Positions 18,490 to 27,407 of a DNA stretch of 64,000 nucleotides are shown in pieces. Numbering within the stretch: the stretch's first letter is position 1; every line of letters starts with the position of its first letter. A program made the translations under genes and the position numbers. The stretch is from Paraburkholderia saeva (GTDB taxonomy: Bacteria > Pseudomonadota > Gammaproteobacteria > Burkholderiales > Burkholderiaceae): positions 682,001 through 746,000 of the forward strand of contig NZ_CAJQZC010000002.1 of NCBI RefSeq assembly GCF_907164555.1, in the 5' to 3' direction. A model generated the notes under the pieces. That model searched no databases and was not told the origin of the DNA. It worked only from the letters and a program-made list of their open reading frames with translations.

Positions 18490-19572
18490 ATGAAAAAATC
18501 GACTCAACGACGTCCGACGATGACCGACATCGCCAAGCTCACTGGCGTGTCGCAGTCCACTGTCTCACTCGTTCTCAACAACGCCACCGGCGCCAAATTT
18601 TCCGAAGCCACGCGCAGCAAGGTGCTGAAGGCCGCGGCCGATCTCGGCTACCGTCTGTCGACGCGCGATGCCGTCCAGCCGTCGAAGGACGAACGCAGCC
18701 TGATCGTCTACATCGCCGACGAAATCTCGACGAGCCCGCATCCGGTCGTGAACATCGACGGGGCGCGCGATGCGGCGTATGCCCACGGCAAAATGCTCGC
18801 GGTCTACTCGACGCACGGCAACGCCGACATCGAACAGCAGGTGCTCGAAGCCGCACTCTCGAGCTCGAACGTATTCGGCGTCATCTATGCCACGGTGTAC
18901 ACGCGCAAGGTCAGCCCGCCGGCCGCGCTGTCGCAGGTTCCGACGGTTCTGCTCAACTGCTACACGAGCGAAGGCGGCTTCTCTTCGGTGGTGCCGGCGG
19001 AGGTCGCGGGCGGTCACGTCGCGACCGAATATCTGCTGCGCGCGGGACACCGGCGCATCGGCTACATCAATGGTGAACACTGGCAGGACGCCGCGAAAGA
19101 CCGCCTCAAGGGCTATCGCACCGCACTCGCCACGGCCGATCTGCCATTCGCGCAGGAGATGGTTCGCGACGGCGACTGGAGCTCGGGCACCGGCTTCGAA
19201 CACACGCTTTCGCTGATGCGGGAATCCAGTCCACCCACCGCGATTTTCTGCGCGAACGACCTGATGGCGCTCGGCGCCATCGAGGCCTTGAAGCAGCTCG
19301 GGCTGCGTGTGCCGGAGGACGTTTCCGTGCTCGGCTACGACGACCAGGAAATCGCACGCCATACGCATCCGCCGCTTTCAACCGTCGTGTTGCCGAACTA
19401 TGAGCTCGGTCGCTGGGCAGTCGAAACGCTGCTGCAGGACGAGCACAACCGCGCCGCCGGCGCGCCCGTCCGCCATCGCATGGTGAAGCTCGACGGACCG
19501 CTCGTCGAACGCGCCTCGGTTAGGGTAATTACTGAAGAAAATTCGCCAGCAGTTAATATTATTAGTGATTGA
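18490..19572 (+). CDS. LacI family transcriptional regulator
   Basis: A 360-aa LacI/GalR regulator. The helix-turn-helix lies at residues 11-35 (TMTDIAKLTGVSQSTVSLVLN) with the hinge helix after VLKAAADLGYRLS. The effector domain follows, with AGHRRIGYING, AIFCANDLMALGA and GYDDQEIARHTHPPLSTV typical of sugar-binding members. It lies between the epimerase gene and the ytf-like operon, and candidate operators sit on both sides, so it probably represses both until the sugar is present. The stop codon itself lies inside the third operator. Confidence 0.92.
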   Translation: MKKSTQRRPTMTDIAKLTGVSQSTVSLVLNNATGAKFSEATRSKVLKAAADLGYRLSTRDAVQPSKDERSLIVYIADEISTSPHPVVNIDGARDAAYAHGKMLAVYSTHGNADIEQQVLEAALSSSNVFGVIYATVYTRKVSPPAALSQVPTVLLNCYTSEGGFSSVVPAEVAGGHVATEYLLRAGHRRIGYINGEHWQDAAKDRLKGYRTALATADLPFAQEMVRDGDWSSGTGFEHTLSLMRESSPPTAIFCANDLMALGAIEALKQLGLRVPEDVSVLGYDDQEIARHTHPPLSTVVLPNYELGRWAVETLLQDEHNRAAGAPVRHRMVKLDGPLVERASVRVITEENSPAVNIISD

Positions 19573-19580
19573 CTAATAAT
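19556..19580. promoter_or_regulatory. Candidate LacI-type operator 3
   Basis: Inverted repeat ATTATTAGT-GATTG-ACTAATAAT, 9-bp arms and 5-nt spacer, overlapping the regulator stop codon and the -35 box of the predicted ytfQ promoter. Confidence 0.65.
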
Positions 19581-19598
19581 AATTCGCGATGGAATAAT
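19569..19598 (+). promoter_or_regulatory. Predicted promoter of the sugar ABC operon
   Basis: TTGACT (19569-19574) and AATAAT (19593-19598) with 18-bp spacing match sigma-70 elements at 5/6 and 5/6. Transcription would begin near 19605, immediately before a strong hairpin. The -35 box lies inside candidate operator 3, consistent with repression by occlusion. Confidence 0.55.
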
Positions 19599-19606
19599 CG
19601 ACACAC

Positions 19607-19650
19607 CCGGTCCTGGCGACGCGCAGTGAAAAGCGCGTCGCCAGGACCGG
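19607..19650 (+). promoter_or_regulatory. 5'-terminal mRNA hairpin, perfect 18-bp stem
   Basis: CCGGTCCTGGCGACGCGC pairs perfectly with its complement at 19633-19650 around an AGTGAAAA loop. No T-run follows, so it is a poor intrinsic terminator for the regulator; it would instead start at about +2 of the predicted ytfQ transcript and could protect the 5' end. Confidence 0.6.
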
Positions 19651-19697
19651 TGCGGCACAAAAGCAAAAGCAATTAAACCAAAGCACTGGAGGAAGAC

Positions 19698-20702
19698 ATG
19701 GCGTCGCTCAAGCAAAAGCGTCCGCAGCGGGTTCGTCCGCTCGTCGGATCGGTTCTGGCACTGGCAATCGGCTTCGGCATCCAGGCGGCGCACGCCGACG
19801 ACGCCCTGCCCAAACTGCCCAGCAAAACTCCGCTGAAGGTCGGCTTCGCGCAGACCGAAAGCAACAACCCATGGCGTCTCGCGGAAACGAAAAGCTTCAA
19901 GGAAGTGGCCGCGAAATGCGGCTGGCAGCTCGTCCTGACGGATGCCAACAGCTCGCCCGCGAAACAGGTTTCGGACATTCAAAGCATGATCGCGCAGCAC
20001 GTCGACCTGCTGGTCTTCCCGCCGCGCGAAGAAAAGCCGCTCGCACCGGTCGTGCTGCAGGCGAAGAAGGCCGGCATTCCGGTGATCCTGGTTGACCGTG
20101 ACGTCGACCAGTCGGTTGCGAAGGCTGGCCGCGACTACATCACGTTCATCGGTTCGGACTTCATCGATCAGGGCCACCGCGCCGCTGACTGGCTCGTCAA
20201 GGCGACGGGCGGCAAGGCGAAGATCATCGAACTCGAAGGCTCGACGGGCGCATCCGCTGCGAACGACCGCAAGAAAGGCTTCGACGAAATCATCGCGAAG
20301 AATCCGGGCATGACGATCATCGCTTCGCAGAGCGGCGACTTCGCGCGTGACAAGGGTCGCCAGGTCATGGAAACGCTGCTGCAGGCGCATCCGGACGTGA
20401 CCGCCGTCTACGCCCACAACGACGAAATGGCGCTGGGCGCGATTGCCGCCATCAAGGCCGCCGGCAAGCAGCCGGGCAAGGACATCCAGATCGTGACGAT
20501 CGACGGCACGAAGGGCGGCATGGACGCCATCGCAGCCGGAGAACTCGGCGCAAGCGTGCAGTCGAGCCCGTTCTTCGGCCCGCTCGCCTGTGACGTCGCG
20601 CAACGTTACGCCAAGGGCGAAAAGATCCCGACGTGGGTGAAGGTGTCCGACCGCTTCTACGACAAGGGCAACGTCAAGGAAAGCATGCAGTACGGCTACT
20701 AG
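19698..20702 (+). CDS. ytfQ: Sugar ABC transporter substrate-binding protein, YtfQ-like
   Basis: A 334-aa periplasmic binding protein of the ribose/galactofuranose cluster. The signal peptide covers residues 1-33 (AIGFGIQAAHA). Mature landmarks match YtfQ: VGFAQTESNNPWRLAE, QVSDIQSMIAQHVD, LVDRDVD, ELEGSTGASAANDRKKGF, SQSGDFARDKGRQVME and VYAHNDEMALGAI. E. coli YtfQ binds galactofuranose; the ligand here may be that or another furanose or pentose. It is the first gene of the importer operon. A promoter, operator and hairpin lie just upstream, and a 452-nt gap separates it from the ATPase gene. Confidence 0.92.
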   Translation: MASLKQKRPQRVRPLVGSVLALAIGFGIQAAHADDALPKLPSKTPLKVGFAQTESNNPWRLAETKSFKEVAAKCGWQLVLTDANSSPAKQVSDIQSMIAQHVDLLVFPPREEKPLAPVVLQAKKAGIPVILVDRDVDQSVAKAGRDYITFIGSDFIDQGHRAADWLVKATGGKAKIIELEGSTGASAANDRKKGFDEIIAKNPGMTIIASQSGDFARDKGRQVMETLLQAHPDVTAVYAHNDEMALGAIAAIKAAGKQPGKDIQIVTIDGTKGGMDAIAAGELGASVQSSPFFGPLACDVAQRYAKGEKIPTWVKVSDRFYDKGNVKESMQYGY

Positions 20703-21154
20703 GCGTATTCGTCTGGCTGGCCGGATCAGGAAACGAAGGAAGGTGAACCGGAGGTGTCCGTTCCGGGCAGGACCTGTAACCGGGCGCCGCGGCGTCCGGT
20801 CAACGGGAAGGTTCGAGGCGACGTGTCCGCGTCATGGCGGAACGTCGCTTCGCTTTGTCAGCGTGCCGGCACACGGCATCTGGCAGACGCCGGTTGGCGC
20901 GTCGAACCGGCCTGTGCGGCGCACACCGCAACGCTCTTTTGCGCCGGCCCGCGACTCGCGCAATACTGGGGCTGCACGCCAGTCCGGTCGCCGCCCGCCG
21001 CATCCCGATCATTGCCGGTCGATGGAATAGGGATCGCCGCGCGCCGCCCTGCCGGCACCCGTGCGCTGACGATCATCCACGCATTCAAGCATCTGCGCAC
21101 ACCCGTTACCGGCCACGCGCCGCGCGGAACGGAAGCACGCATCAGGAGACACAC
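20703..21154 (+). other. Long non-coding gap inside the sugar importer operon
   Basis: 452 bases between binding protein and ATPase genes with no credible gene. An imperfect hairpin (ACCGGGCGCC/GGCGTCCGGT, 20779-20800) lies about 80 nt after the binding-protein stop. An open frame continues upstream of the ATPase start to 20834, but the ribosome binding site argues for the start at 21155. Confidence 0.55.
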
Positions 21155-22786
21155 GTGACGCATACCGGTACCGGATTTCAGGCCACCGGGCCACAGCCTG
21201 GGCAGCCGCCCCTGCTGGAGATGCAGGACATCCAGATCAGCTTCGGCGGCGTACCCGCGTTGCGCAGCGCGCAGTTGAGCGTGGCCGCCGGCGAGGTGCA
21301 TGCCCTCATCGGCCAGAACGGCGCCGGCAAGTCGACGATGATCAAGATCCTCACCGGCGCGTATCGTCGCTCGGGGGGCACCGTGCGCTTCGAAGGACGC
21401 GAGATCGATTTCCGCACGCCGAAGGAAGCGCGTGAAGCGGGCATCAGCACGATCTATCAGGAAATCAACCTCGTGCCGTTCCGCTCGGTCGCGGAAAATA
21501 TCTTCCTCGGCCGCGAGCCGCGCCGCTTTGGTCTCATCGACTGGCGCGCGGTGCAGCAGCGCGCCGCCGCGCTGCTCGAATCGTTTGGCCTGCAGATCGA
21601 CGTGAAGAAGCCCGTCAGCAGCTATTCGACTGCGATCCAGCAGATGGTCGCGCTGGCTCGCGCCGTGTCGTCCGACGCCAAGATGGTGATCATGGACGAA
21701 TCGACTTCGTCGCTCGACGAGCGCGAAGTAGAACTGCTCTTTGACGTCGTGCGCAAACTGCGCGACGACGGCCGCGCGGTGATCTTCGTGTCGCACCGGC
21801 TGGACGAACTGTACGCGCTGTGCGACCGCGTCACCGTGATGCGCGACGGCCAGACGGTCGCGCAAAGCGCGATGGCCGACATGGACAAGCTGCAGCTCGT
21901 GACGACAATGCTCGGCCGCACGCTCGCCGCCGTCGTGCACGACGATGCCGCTGCGCGCGAGGCGAATCTCGCCCGGCGCGGCGCACAAACGCTCTCGGCG
22001 AAGCATCTCGCCGCGCATCCAAAGGTGAACGACGTGTCGCTCGACGTCCACGCGGGCGAAGCCGTCGGCCTCGCCGGTCTGCTCGGCTCGGGACGCACGG
22101 AAACGATGCGTCTGCTGTTCGGCGCCGATCCGTCGGCGCAGGGATCGCTCGACATCGACGGCAAGACGGTGGCGCTCAGGTCGCCACAGGACGCCATCGC
22201 GCGCGGCCTCGCGTATCTCACCGAAGACCGCAAGCTCGAAGGCATCGTCCCCGAGCTGTCGGTGCGGGACAACCTCACGCTCGTTTGCCTGCGCACGCTG
22301 TCGAAACACGGCATCGTCGATGTGAAAAAGCAGCAGGAGATCGTGGACCGCTTCATTGCATCGCTGGGCATCAAGCTGCGCTCGCCGGACCAGCCGATCC
22401 GCGAACTGTCGGGCGGCAACCAGCAGAAAGTGCTGCTCGCGCGCTGGCTCGCGACGCAGCCCCGCGTGCTGCTGCTCGACGAACCGACACGCGGCATCGA
22501 CGTCGGCGCGAAAGCGGACGTCGCGAAGATCGTGCGCGAGCTGCGCGACTCCGGGCTCGCGGTCTTGATGTCGGCATCGGAACTGGAAGAACTGACCGCC
22601 GTGGCGGACCGCGCCGTCGTGATCCGCGACGGTCGCACGGTCGCCGAACTGAACGGCGGCGAAATGAGTGAGGCATCGATCATGGACGCAATTGCGTACG
22701 GCAGCGACGGCCCGTCGCAACTGGTGGAGGCCGTCAGCGCGGCGCACGTGGAAGACGCAGTGGAGGGCCCACGCCATGGCGCATGA
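21155..22786 (+). CDS. ytfR: Sugar ABC transporter ATP-binding protein, YtfR-like
   Basis: A 543-aa protein with two fused ABC domains, as usual for CUT2 sugar importers. The first has Walker A GQNGAGKST (53-61) and Walker B VIMDEST but a degenerate signature (STAIQQMVALARA). The second has the characteristic GLLGSGRTE in place of Walker A, an intact signature LSGGNQQK (from residue 418) and LLLDEPTRGIDVGAK. It powers sugar import with the two permeases downstream. The start is GTG at 21155, with CAGGAGACACAC upstream. It overlaps the next gene by 11 nt. Confidence 0.94.
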   Translation: MTHTGTGFQATGPQPGQPPLLEMQDIQISFGGVPALRSAQLSVAAGEVHALIGQNGAGKSTMIKILTGAYRRSGGTVRFEGREIDFRTPKEAREAGISTIYQEINLVPFRSVAENIFLGREPRRFGLIDWRAVQQRAAALLESFGLQIDVKKPVSSYSTAIQQMVALARAVSSDAKMVIMDESTSSLDEREVELLFDVVRKLRDDGRAVIFVSHRLDELYALCDRVTVMRDGQTVAQSAMADMDKLQLVTTMLGRTLAAVVHDDAAAREANLARRGAQTLSAKHLAAHPKVNDVSLDVHAGEAVGLAGLLGSGRTETMRLLFGADPSAQGSLDIDGKTVALRSPQDAIARGLAYLTEDRKLEGIVPELSVRDNLTLVCLRTLSKHGIVDVKKQQEIVDRFIASLGIKLRSPDQPIRELSGGNQQKVLLARWLATQPRVLLLDEPTRGIDVGAKADVAKIVRELRDSGLAVLMSASELEELTAVADRAVVIRDGRTVAELNGGEMSEASIMDAIAYGSDGPSQLVEAVSAAHVEDAVEGPRHGA

Positions 22787-23801
22787 GTCGTTGCGTAACG
22801 AGCCTGCGGCGCCGCTGCCTGCCGCACCCGTGACTTCGGCGTCGGCCCCCAGTTCGGACACGAAGACCAGGGCGCGCCGCCGCATTCCGATCCAGCGCGA
22901 AATCGTCGTGCTGCTCGCCATGGTCGTGTTCAACCTGATCTTCACGCCGCACTTCTGGTCGCTGCAGACGTTCAACGTGAACCTGACGCAGGTCGTCACG
23001 ATCGTGATCGTCGGCATCGGCATGACGCTGGTGGTGGCGACGGGCGGCATCGATCTTTCTGTGGGCGCTTCGATGGCGATTTCCGGCGCGCTCGCGCCGA
23101 TGCTCTTCATGAACATCGACGGGCCGCCCGGCATCGTGCTCGCGTTCACGCTGCCAGTGCTCGCGGCGGCCGTGTGCGGCGTCTTCAACGGCCTGCTCGT
23201 CACGCGATTGTCGGTGCAGCCGATTGTCGCGACGCTGGTGCTGTTCATCGCCGGACGCGGCGTTGCGCAGGTCGTCACCGACGGCAGCCTGCAGGCGTTC
23301 AACAACCCGGCGTTCCAGTGGATCGCGCTCGGCAAGGTGGGCGGCGTGCCGTTTCAGGTGTTGCTGATGTTCGCGCTGGTGGGTCTTTTCGTGTGGATCG
23401 TACGCAAGACGCTGTTCGGCCAGTATCTGCTTGTCACCGGCGGCAATGAGAAAGCGGCATACCTGTGCGGCGTGCCGACGGCGCGCGTGAAGCTGATCGC
23501 GTACACGATCTGCGCGGCGCTTGCCGGTCTGGCCGGGCTGATCTCGATTTCGGTGAATTCGTCGTCGGATGCGAATGTCGTCGGGCTTGGCAGCGAACTC
23601 GACGCGATTGCGGCTGTTGCGGTCGGCGGCACGGCGCTGACGGGCGGCAAGGCCTACATCGGCGGCACGCTGATCGGCGCGCTCATCATCCAGTTGCTGC
23701 GCTACACGCTGCTCGCGCACGGCATCCCCGATGCCGCTGCGCTCGTGGTGAAGGCCGGCATCATCATTGCCGCAGTGTATGTGCAGCGCCGCGCGCGCTG
23801 A
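22776..23801 (+). CDS. ytfT: Sugar ABC transporter permease, YtfT-like
   Basis: A 341-aa inner-membrane permease of the ribose/xylose type (BPD_transp_2). A variable cytoplasmic head (residues 1-40) precedes about nine to ten membrane segments, with the family motifs TLVVATGGIDLSVGA and AVGGTALTGGKAYIGGTLIGA. The start at 22776 lies inside the end of the ATPase gene and has TGGAGGGCCC upstream. Works as a heterodimer with the next permease. Confidence 0.92.
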   Translation: MAHESLRNEPAAPLPAAPVTSASAPSSDTKTRARRRIPIQREIVVLLAMVVFNLIFTPHFWSLQTFNVNLTQVVTIVIVGIGMTLVVATGGIDLSVGASMAISGALAPMLFMNIDGPPGIVLAFTLPVLAAAVCGVFNGLLVTRLSVQPIVATLVLFIAGRGVAQVVTDGSLQAFNNPAFQWIALGKVGGVPFQVLLMFALVGLFVWIVRKTLFGQYLLVTGGNEKAAYLCGVPTARVKLIAYTICAALAGLAGLISISVNSSSDANVVGLGSELDAIAAVAVGGTALTGGKAYIGGTLIGALIIQLLRYTLLAHGIPDAAALVVKAGIIIAAVYVQRRAR

Positions 23802-23824
23802 CCGCCTCACGGGATTCCATAGCG

Positions 23825-24784
23825 ATGAAAAAGAACCTTCCGATTCTGCTGGCGCTCGGGTTGCTGCTCGTGCTCGGCGTCGTGCGTTATGAGCACTTTG
23901 CGTCGGCGTACAACATCACGTCGTTCTGGCGCTACAACTCGATGTTCGCGCTGATCTCCGTCGGCATGGCGTTCGTGATCATTACGGGCGGCATCGATCT
24001 GTCGGTGGGCACCGTCGCGGCGCTCTCAAGTGTCGTCGCGGCGCTGGCGAGCCCGTACGGCGGCTGGGTCGCGGTGCTGGCCGGCGCGTTCGCCGGCCTC
24101 GCCGTCGGCGTGCTGAACGGCGTCATCATCACGCGTCTCAAGATCCTGCCGTTCATCACCACGCTCGCTACCAGCCTCGGCGCGCACGGTCTTGCGCTGC
24201 TGCTCGGCCGCAACGACGCGGTGTCGATCTCGGCCGGGTCGAATTTCGCGGACTTCGGTCAGGGCGACCTGTTCGGGCTGCCGATTCCGGGGCTCGTGGC
24301 GCTCGCGGCCGCCGTGATCGGCTGGCTTGCGCTGCGCAGCACACGTTTCGGACGACACTCGCTCGCGATCGGCGGCAGCGAGGAAGCAGCGCGCCTGATG
24401 GGCCTGAACGTCGATCGCACGCTGATCGCCGCCTATGCCGCGAGCGGACTGCTGGCGGGCCTCGCCGGCGCGATCCTCGCCGCGCAGTTTGGCGCCGGGC
24501 AGCCGAACGAAGGCGTTGGCTGGGAGCTGTTCGCGATCTCGGCGGTCGTACTGGGCGGCACGCTGCTCACGGGCGGCGAAGGCTCGATCGCGATGACGAT
24601 TGCCGGCGTGCTGCTGCTGGGGCTCGTGTTCAACCTGCTGAACTTCGAGAACGGCCTCGGGTTCATCAGCCTGTCGGCGTACTGGCAGTCGGTGATTCGG
24701 GGTGTATTTCTGCTGCTCGTGATCGTGCTGCAGGCGCGCGTACTGAAGCAGCGCGGCACAAAAGGCAGCGCGGCGGCCAGTTGA
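23825..24784 (+). CDS. yjfF: Sugar ABC transporter permease, YjfF-like
   Basis: A 319-aa partner permease of the same family: FVIITGGIDLSVGTVAALSS near residue 50 and VLGGTLLTGGEGSIAMTIAG near the C-terminus. Order and composition (binding protein, fused ATPase, two permeases) match E. coli ytfQRT-yjfF. It begins 23 bp after the previous stop. No sugar kinase or catabolic gene follows, so catabolism must be encoded elsewhere. Confidence 0.92.
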   Translation: MKKNLPILLALGLLLVLGVVRYEHFASAYNITSFWRYNSMFALISVGMAFVIITGGIDLSVGTVAALSSVVAALASPYGGWVAVLAGAFAGLAVGVLNGVIITRLKILPFITTLATSLGAHGLALLLGRNDAVSISAGSNFADFGQGDLFGLPIPGLVALAAAVIGWLALRSTRFGRHSLAIGGSEEAARLMGLNVDRTLIAAYAASGLLAGLAGAILAAQFGAGQPNEGVGWELFAISAVVLGGTLLTGGEGSIAMTIAGVLLLGLVFNLLNFENGLGFISLSAYWQSVIRGVFLLLVIVLQARVLKQRGTKGSAAAS

Positions 24785-24905
24785 CGGTGCAGACACCACG
24801 CCGGTCACGGAGCGAATCGCAGTAAAATCGCGCTTCCCCTTGCCGCGCGTTGACGCTTCCCGCGCGCCGGAACGCCCCGCGTCCGGGCTCTTTCTGCGAA
24901 CCGAC

Positions 24906-25550
24906 ATGCACGTCCACTATCTTCCGATCCTGCTGCAGATTGCCGTCGTCTACCTGATTGCGGCGATCAGCCCCGGCCCGAACTTCTTCATGATCACGCA
25001 GCTTTCGCTGGCGGGCCGTCGCCGGCTGGGCGCGGCTTCGGCGCTCGGCGTCGGCACGGCTTCGACAATCTGGGCCGCGCTCGCGATGCTTGGCCTTGCC
25101 ACTGTCCTGCAAAAGATCGACTGGCTGTACAACGGTATCCGGATCGCAGGCGCGCTGTATCTGATCTGGTTCGGCTTCAAGCTGCTGCGCGCGGCTACAC
25201 GGCGCGACGAGGCGCCCGTGGTCGTCGACACGGCGCCGCCCGCCGCCGATGCCGCCGCACACGTTCGCGCGTGGCGCACCGGGCTCGTCACCTGCCTCAC
25301 GAACCCGAAATCGTGCGCGTTCTGGACCAGCGTCTTCGCGACGATGTTCCCGCAACATGCGCCGCTGTGGTTCTACGGCGTGGTGCTGGCGATGATCGCA
25401 ACGCTTTCGGCGGGCTGGTACGGCAGCGTCGCGCTGATGTTCGCCACGGAGCGCACGCAGCGCGGCTACCGCCGGCTGCGCCGCCCGATCGACGGCTTCT
25501 GCGGCGCGGCGCTGGTTGGTCTCGGCGCGAAGCTGGCTGCGGAAAGCTGA
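24906..25550 (+). CDS. LysE/RhtB family amino acid exporter
   Basis: A 214-aa membrane protein of the LysE superfamily. The N-terminal AAISPGPNFFMITQLSLAGR is the family hallmark, followed by GASALGVGTAST-like and NPKSCAFWTSVF segments; about six membrane spans. Such proteins export amino acids or related metabolites by proton exchange. The start at 24906 is chosen because TM1 follows directly; the ribosome binding site is weak. Confidence 0.88.
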   Translation: MHVHYLPILLQIAVVYLIAAISPGPNFFMITQLSLAGRRRLGAASALGVGTASTIWAALAMLGLATVLQKIDWLYNGIRIAGALYLIWFGFKLLRAATRRDEAPVVVDTAPPAADAAAHVRAWRTGLVTCLTNPKSCAFWTSVFATMFPQHAPLWFYGVVLAMIATLSAGWYGSVALMFATERTQRGYRRLRRPIDGFCGAALVGLGAKLAAES

Positions 25551-26053
25551 TTCCCGACGTCATTGCGCCCGCCCTGATGTTCCGGCTGCCGTCCGTTGTG
25601 TTGGGAAGAAGCCGCAAATCGGGACTAAAAAGGCGGAAAAGGGCGCTTTTACGGCGCTGTTGGCCTGCCGGCAGCAGGGTTTATGCTGCGACGCATCGCC
25701 GGATTCGGTATCATCGGCCGGGTCGTTGCCTGCATGCGTGCTCATCCGCGTGGGCTCCGGATGGCGGACACGTACGCGTGGTTTGGCCATCTTCCGCGCT
25801 ACCCTGGCTTCACCTTCGTCGCATTGTCGTTGCAGCCTGCCGCAGCCGGTGTACCGGGTGCCGGTCATGCGTTCGGCGTGTGTTCGACTTCGCCTGATTC
25901 CGCGCAGATGCCGTGTCGCCACCCTCCAGGTGCAGGCGCGGTAAAATAGCGGATTGCGCATCGTTCCCCCAAGCGGGTTCGCGCTGCATCGCCCTTGCCG
26001 TGCCGGCCGGCGTGTTCGTCTGGCAGTCCTGTTTTCGCACTATTCCAGAAGCC
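25551..26053. other. Intergenic region upstream of ferredoxin-NADP reductase
   Basis: 503 bases without a convincing gene. Short open frames on both strands lack ribosome binding sites and family features. The promoter of the reductase gene must be in the distal part. Confidence 0.5.
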
Positions 26054-26824
26054 ATGAGCAACCTGAATCCACAAACCGTCCTGAGCGTCCATCACTGGAC
26101 CGATACGCTTTTCAGCTTCACCTGCACGCGCGATGCGTCGTTCCGCTTCGAAAACGGCCAGTTCACGATGGTGGGCCTCGAAGTCGACGGCAAGCCGCTG
26201 ATCCGTGCGTACAGCATGGCGAGCGCGAACTACGAAGAGAACCTCGAATTCCTGAGCATCAAGGTGCAGGATGGCCCGCTGACGTCGCGCCTGCAGCATC
26301 TGAAGGTGGGCGACCAGGTGCTGATCGGCAAGAAGCCGACGGGCACGCTGATGGCCGATAACCTGCTGCCGGGCAAGACGCTGTGGCTGCTGTCCACCGG
26401 CACGGGCCTCGCGCCGTTCATGTCGATCATCAAGGATCCGGACGTGTACGACCGCTACGAGAAGGTCGTGCTGACGCACACCTGCCGTTTCGTCGACGAA
26501 CTCGCGTACAAGGAATACATCACGGACCACCTGCCGGCGCACGAGCATCTGGGTGAGCTGATCCAGGAGAAGCTGGTGTATTACCCGACCGTCACGCGCG
26601 AAGCGTTTCACAACCGCGGCCGGATCACCGAACTGATCGAAACGAAGAAGCTGTTCGACGACGTCGACCTGCCGCATTTCTCGCTCGACAACGATCGCGT
26701 AATGCTTTGCGGCAGCCCGCACATGCTGCGCGACACGCGCGAACTGCTCGACAGCATGGGCTTCCAGGAAGGCAGCAACAACAAGCCGGGCCACTACGTC
26801 ATCGAAAAGGCGTTCGTGGGCTAA
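26054..26824 (+). CDS. fpr: Ferredoxin--NADP reductase
   Basis: A 256-aa flavoprotein of the short bacterial FNR class. The FAD-binding motif RAYSMAS is at residues 51-57, the NADP-binding STGTGLAPFMS near residue 115, and LCGSPHML near 220. It ends with a family-typical aromatic-poor tail (YVIEKAFVG). It exchanges electrons between NADPH and ferredoxin or flavodoxin, supporting redox defence and Fe-S or biosynthetic enzymes. It is a single gene with a strong terminator. Confidence 0.95.
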   Translation: MSNLNPQTVLSVHHWTDTLFSFTCTRDASFRFENGQFTMVGLEVDGKPLIRAYSMASANYEENLEFLSIKVQDGPLTSRLQHLKVGDQVLIGKKPTGTLMADNLLPGKTLWLLSTGTGLAPFMSIIKDPDVYDRYEKVVLTHTCRFVDELAYKEYITDHLPAHEHLGELIQEKLVYYPTVTREAFHNRGRITELIETKKLFDDVDLPHFSLDNDRVMLCGSPHMLRDTRELLDSMGFQEGSNNKPGHYVIEKAFVG

Positions 26825-26880
26825 GTCCTTCGAACCCGCACCGCTGCGGCCGTCCGGCCGCATTGTGTCGCCCTCGCTAC

Positions 26881-26919
26881 AAACAGAAACCGGAGCCTCG
26901 CGCTCCGGTTTCTGTTTTT
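26881..26919 (+). terminator. Intrinsic terminator after fpr
   Basis: Perfect 16-bp stem AAACAGAAACCGGAGC / GCTCCGGTTTCTGTTT with a 5-nt loop and following T residues, 57 bp past the fpr stop. Confidence 0.92.
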
Positions 26920-27407
26920 CCGCGCCCCGAGCCCGGGCTGCGCGCAATTCCCTGCAGTTGAAAGCCATTCGAAGCGGGTTCGACGGGGTAAACCGACGCT
27001 GCTGTTTACCGCGCCCAAGGCACCGTTTTCATCATTCGATGCCTACGCGTTTTCCCTTGTTTCGCGCGGCATATTCGCACGCAATACTTACCTGGCATGT
27101 CAGTATTATTCCTACAAATACCGCGGCGACGTGGAGCAGATCATTGCATGAAAGACAATGAATACGGCTTGCCGGGCCTGCATTTTTCCCTATTTTGAGA
27201 TATTATTGCGGCGCAGTGGCGTTCATGGGAAAAAGGACCAGAGTCGATGTTACTGAATGTAAATTTTGTGACATCAAGACGTGGTAATTTTCCGTCATGG
27301 CCGCTATGCCGGGATGCGCATTTATCAGACATTCCGATGCCGTTTGTCTGCGGTTGCCGTCTCGTGCACGCGAGTGCCGTTGAAGCTGCTTCCTGAATGG
27401 GAGGGTC
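26920..27407. other. Intergenic region upstream of the two-component system
   Basis: 488 bases with no convincing gene. It is more AT-rich than average from about 27060 to 27290. The promoter of the histidine kinase gene is presumably here, but I cannot place it firmly. Confidence 0.5.

Noticed and set aside
19607..19650. Intrinsic terminator of the LacI-type gene
   Set aside because: The stem is perfect, but no T-run follows and a good promoter lies just upstream, so a 5' leader hairpin fits better; 3'-end mapping would decide.
20858..23335. 825-codon open frame on the minus strand
   Set aside because: Antisense to the YtfR and YtfT-like genes, whose motifs are intact; no ribosome binding site or family signal.
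25683..25949. 88-codon frame upstream of fpr
   Set aside because: No ribosome binding site, no family, and an overlapping minus-strand frame of equal quality.
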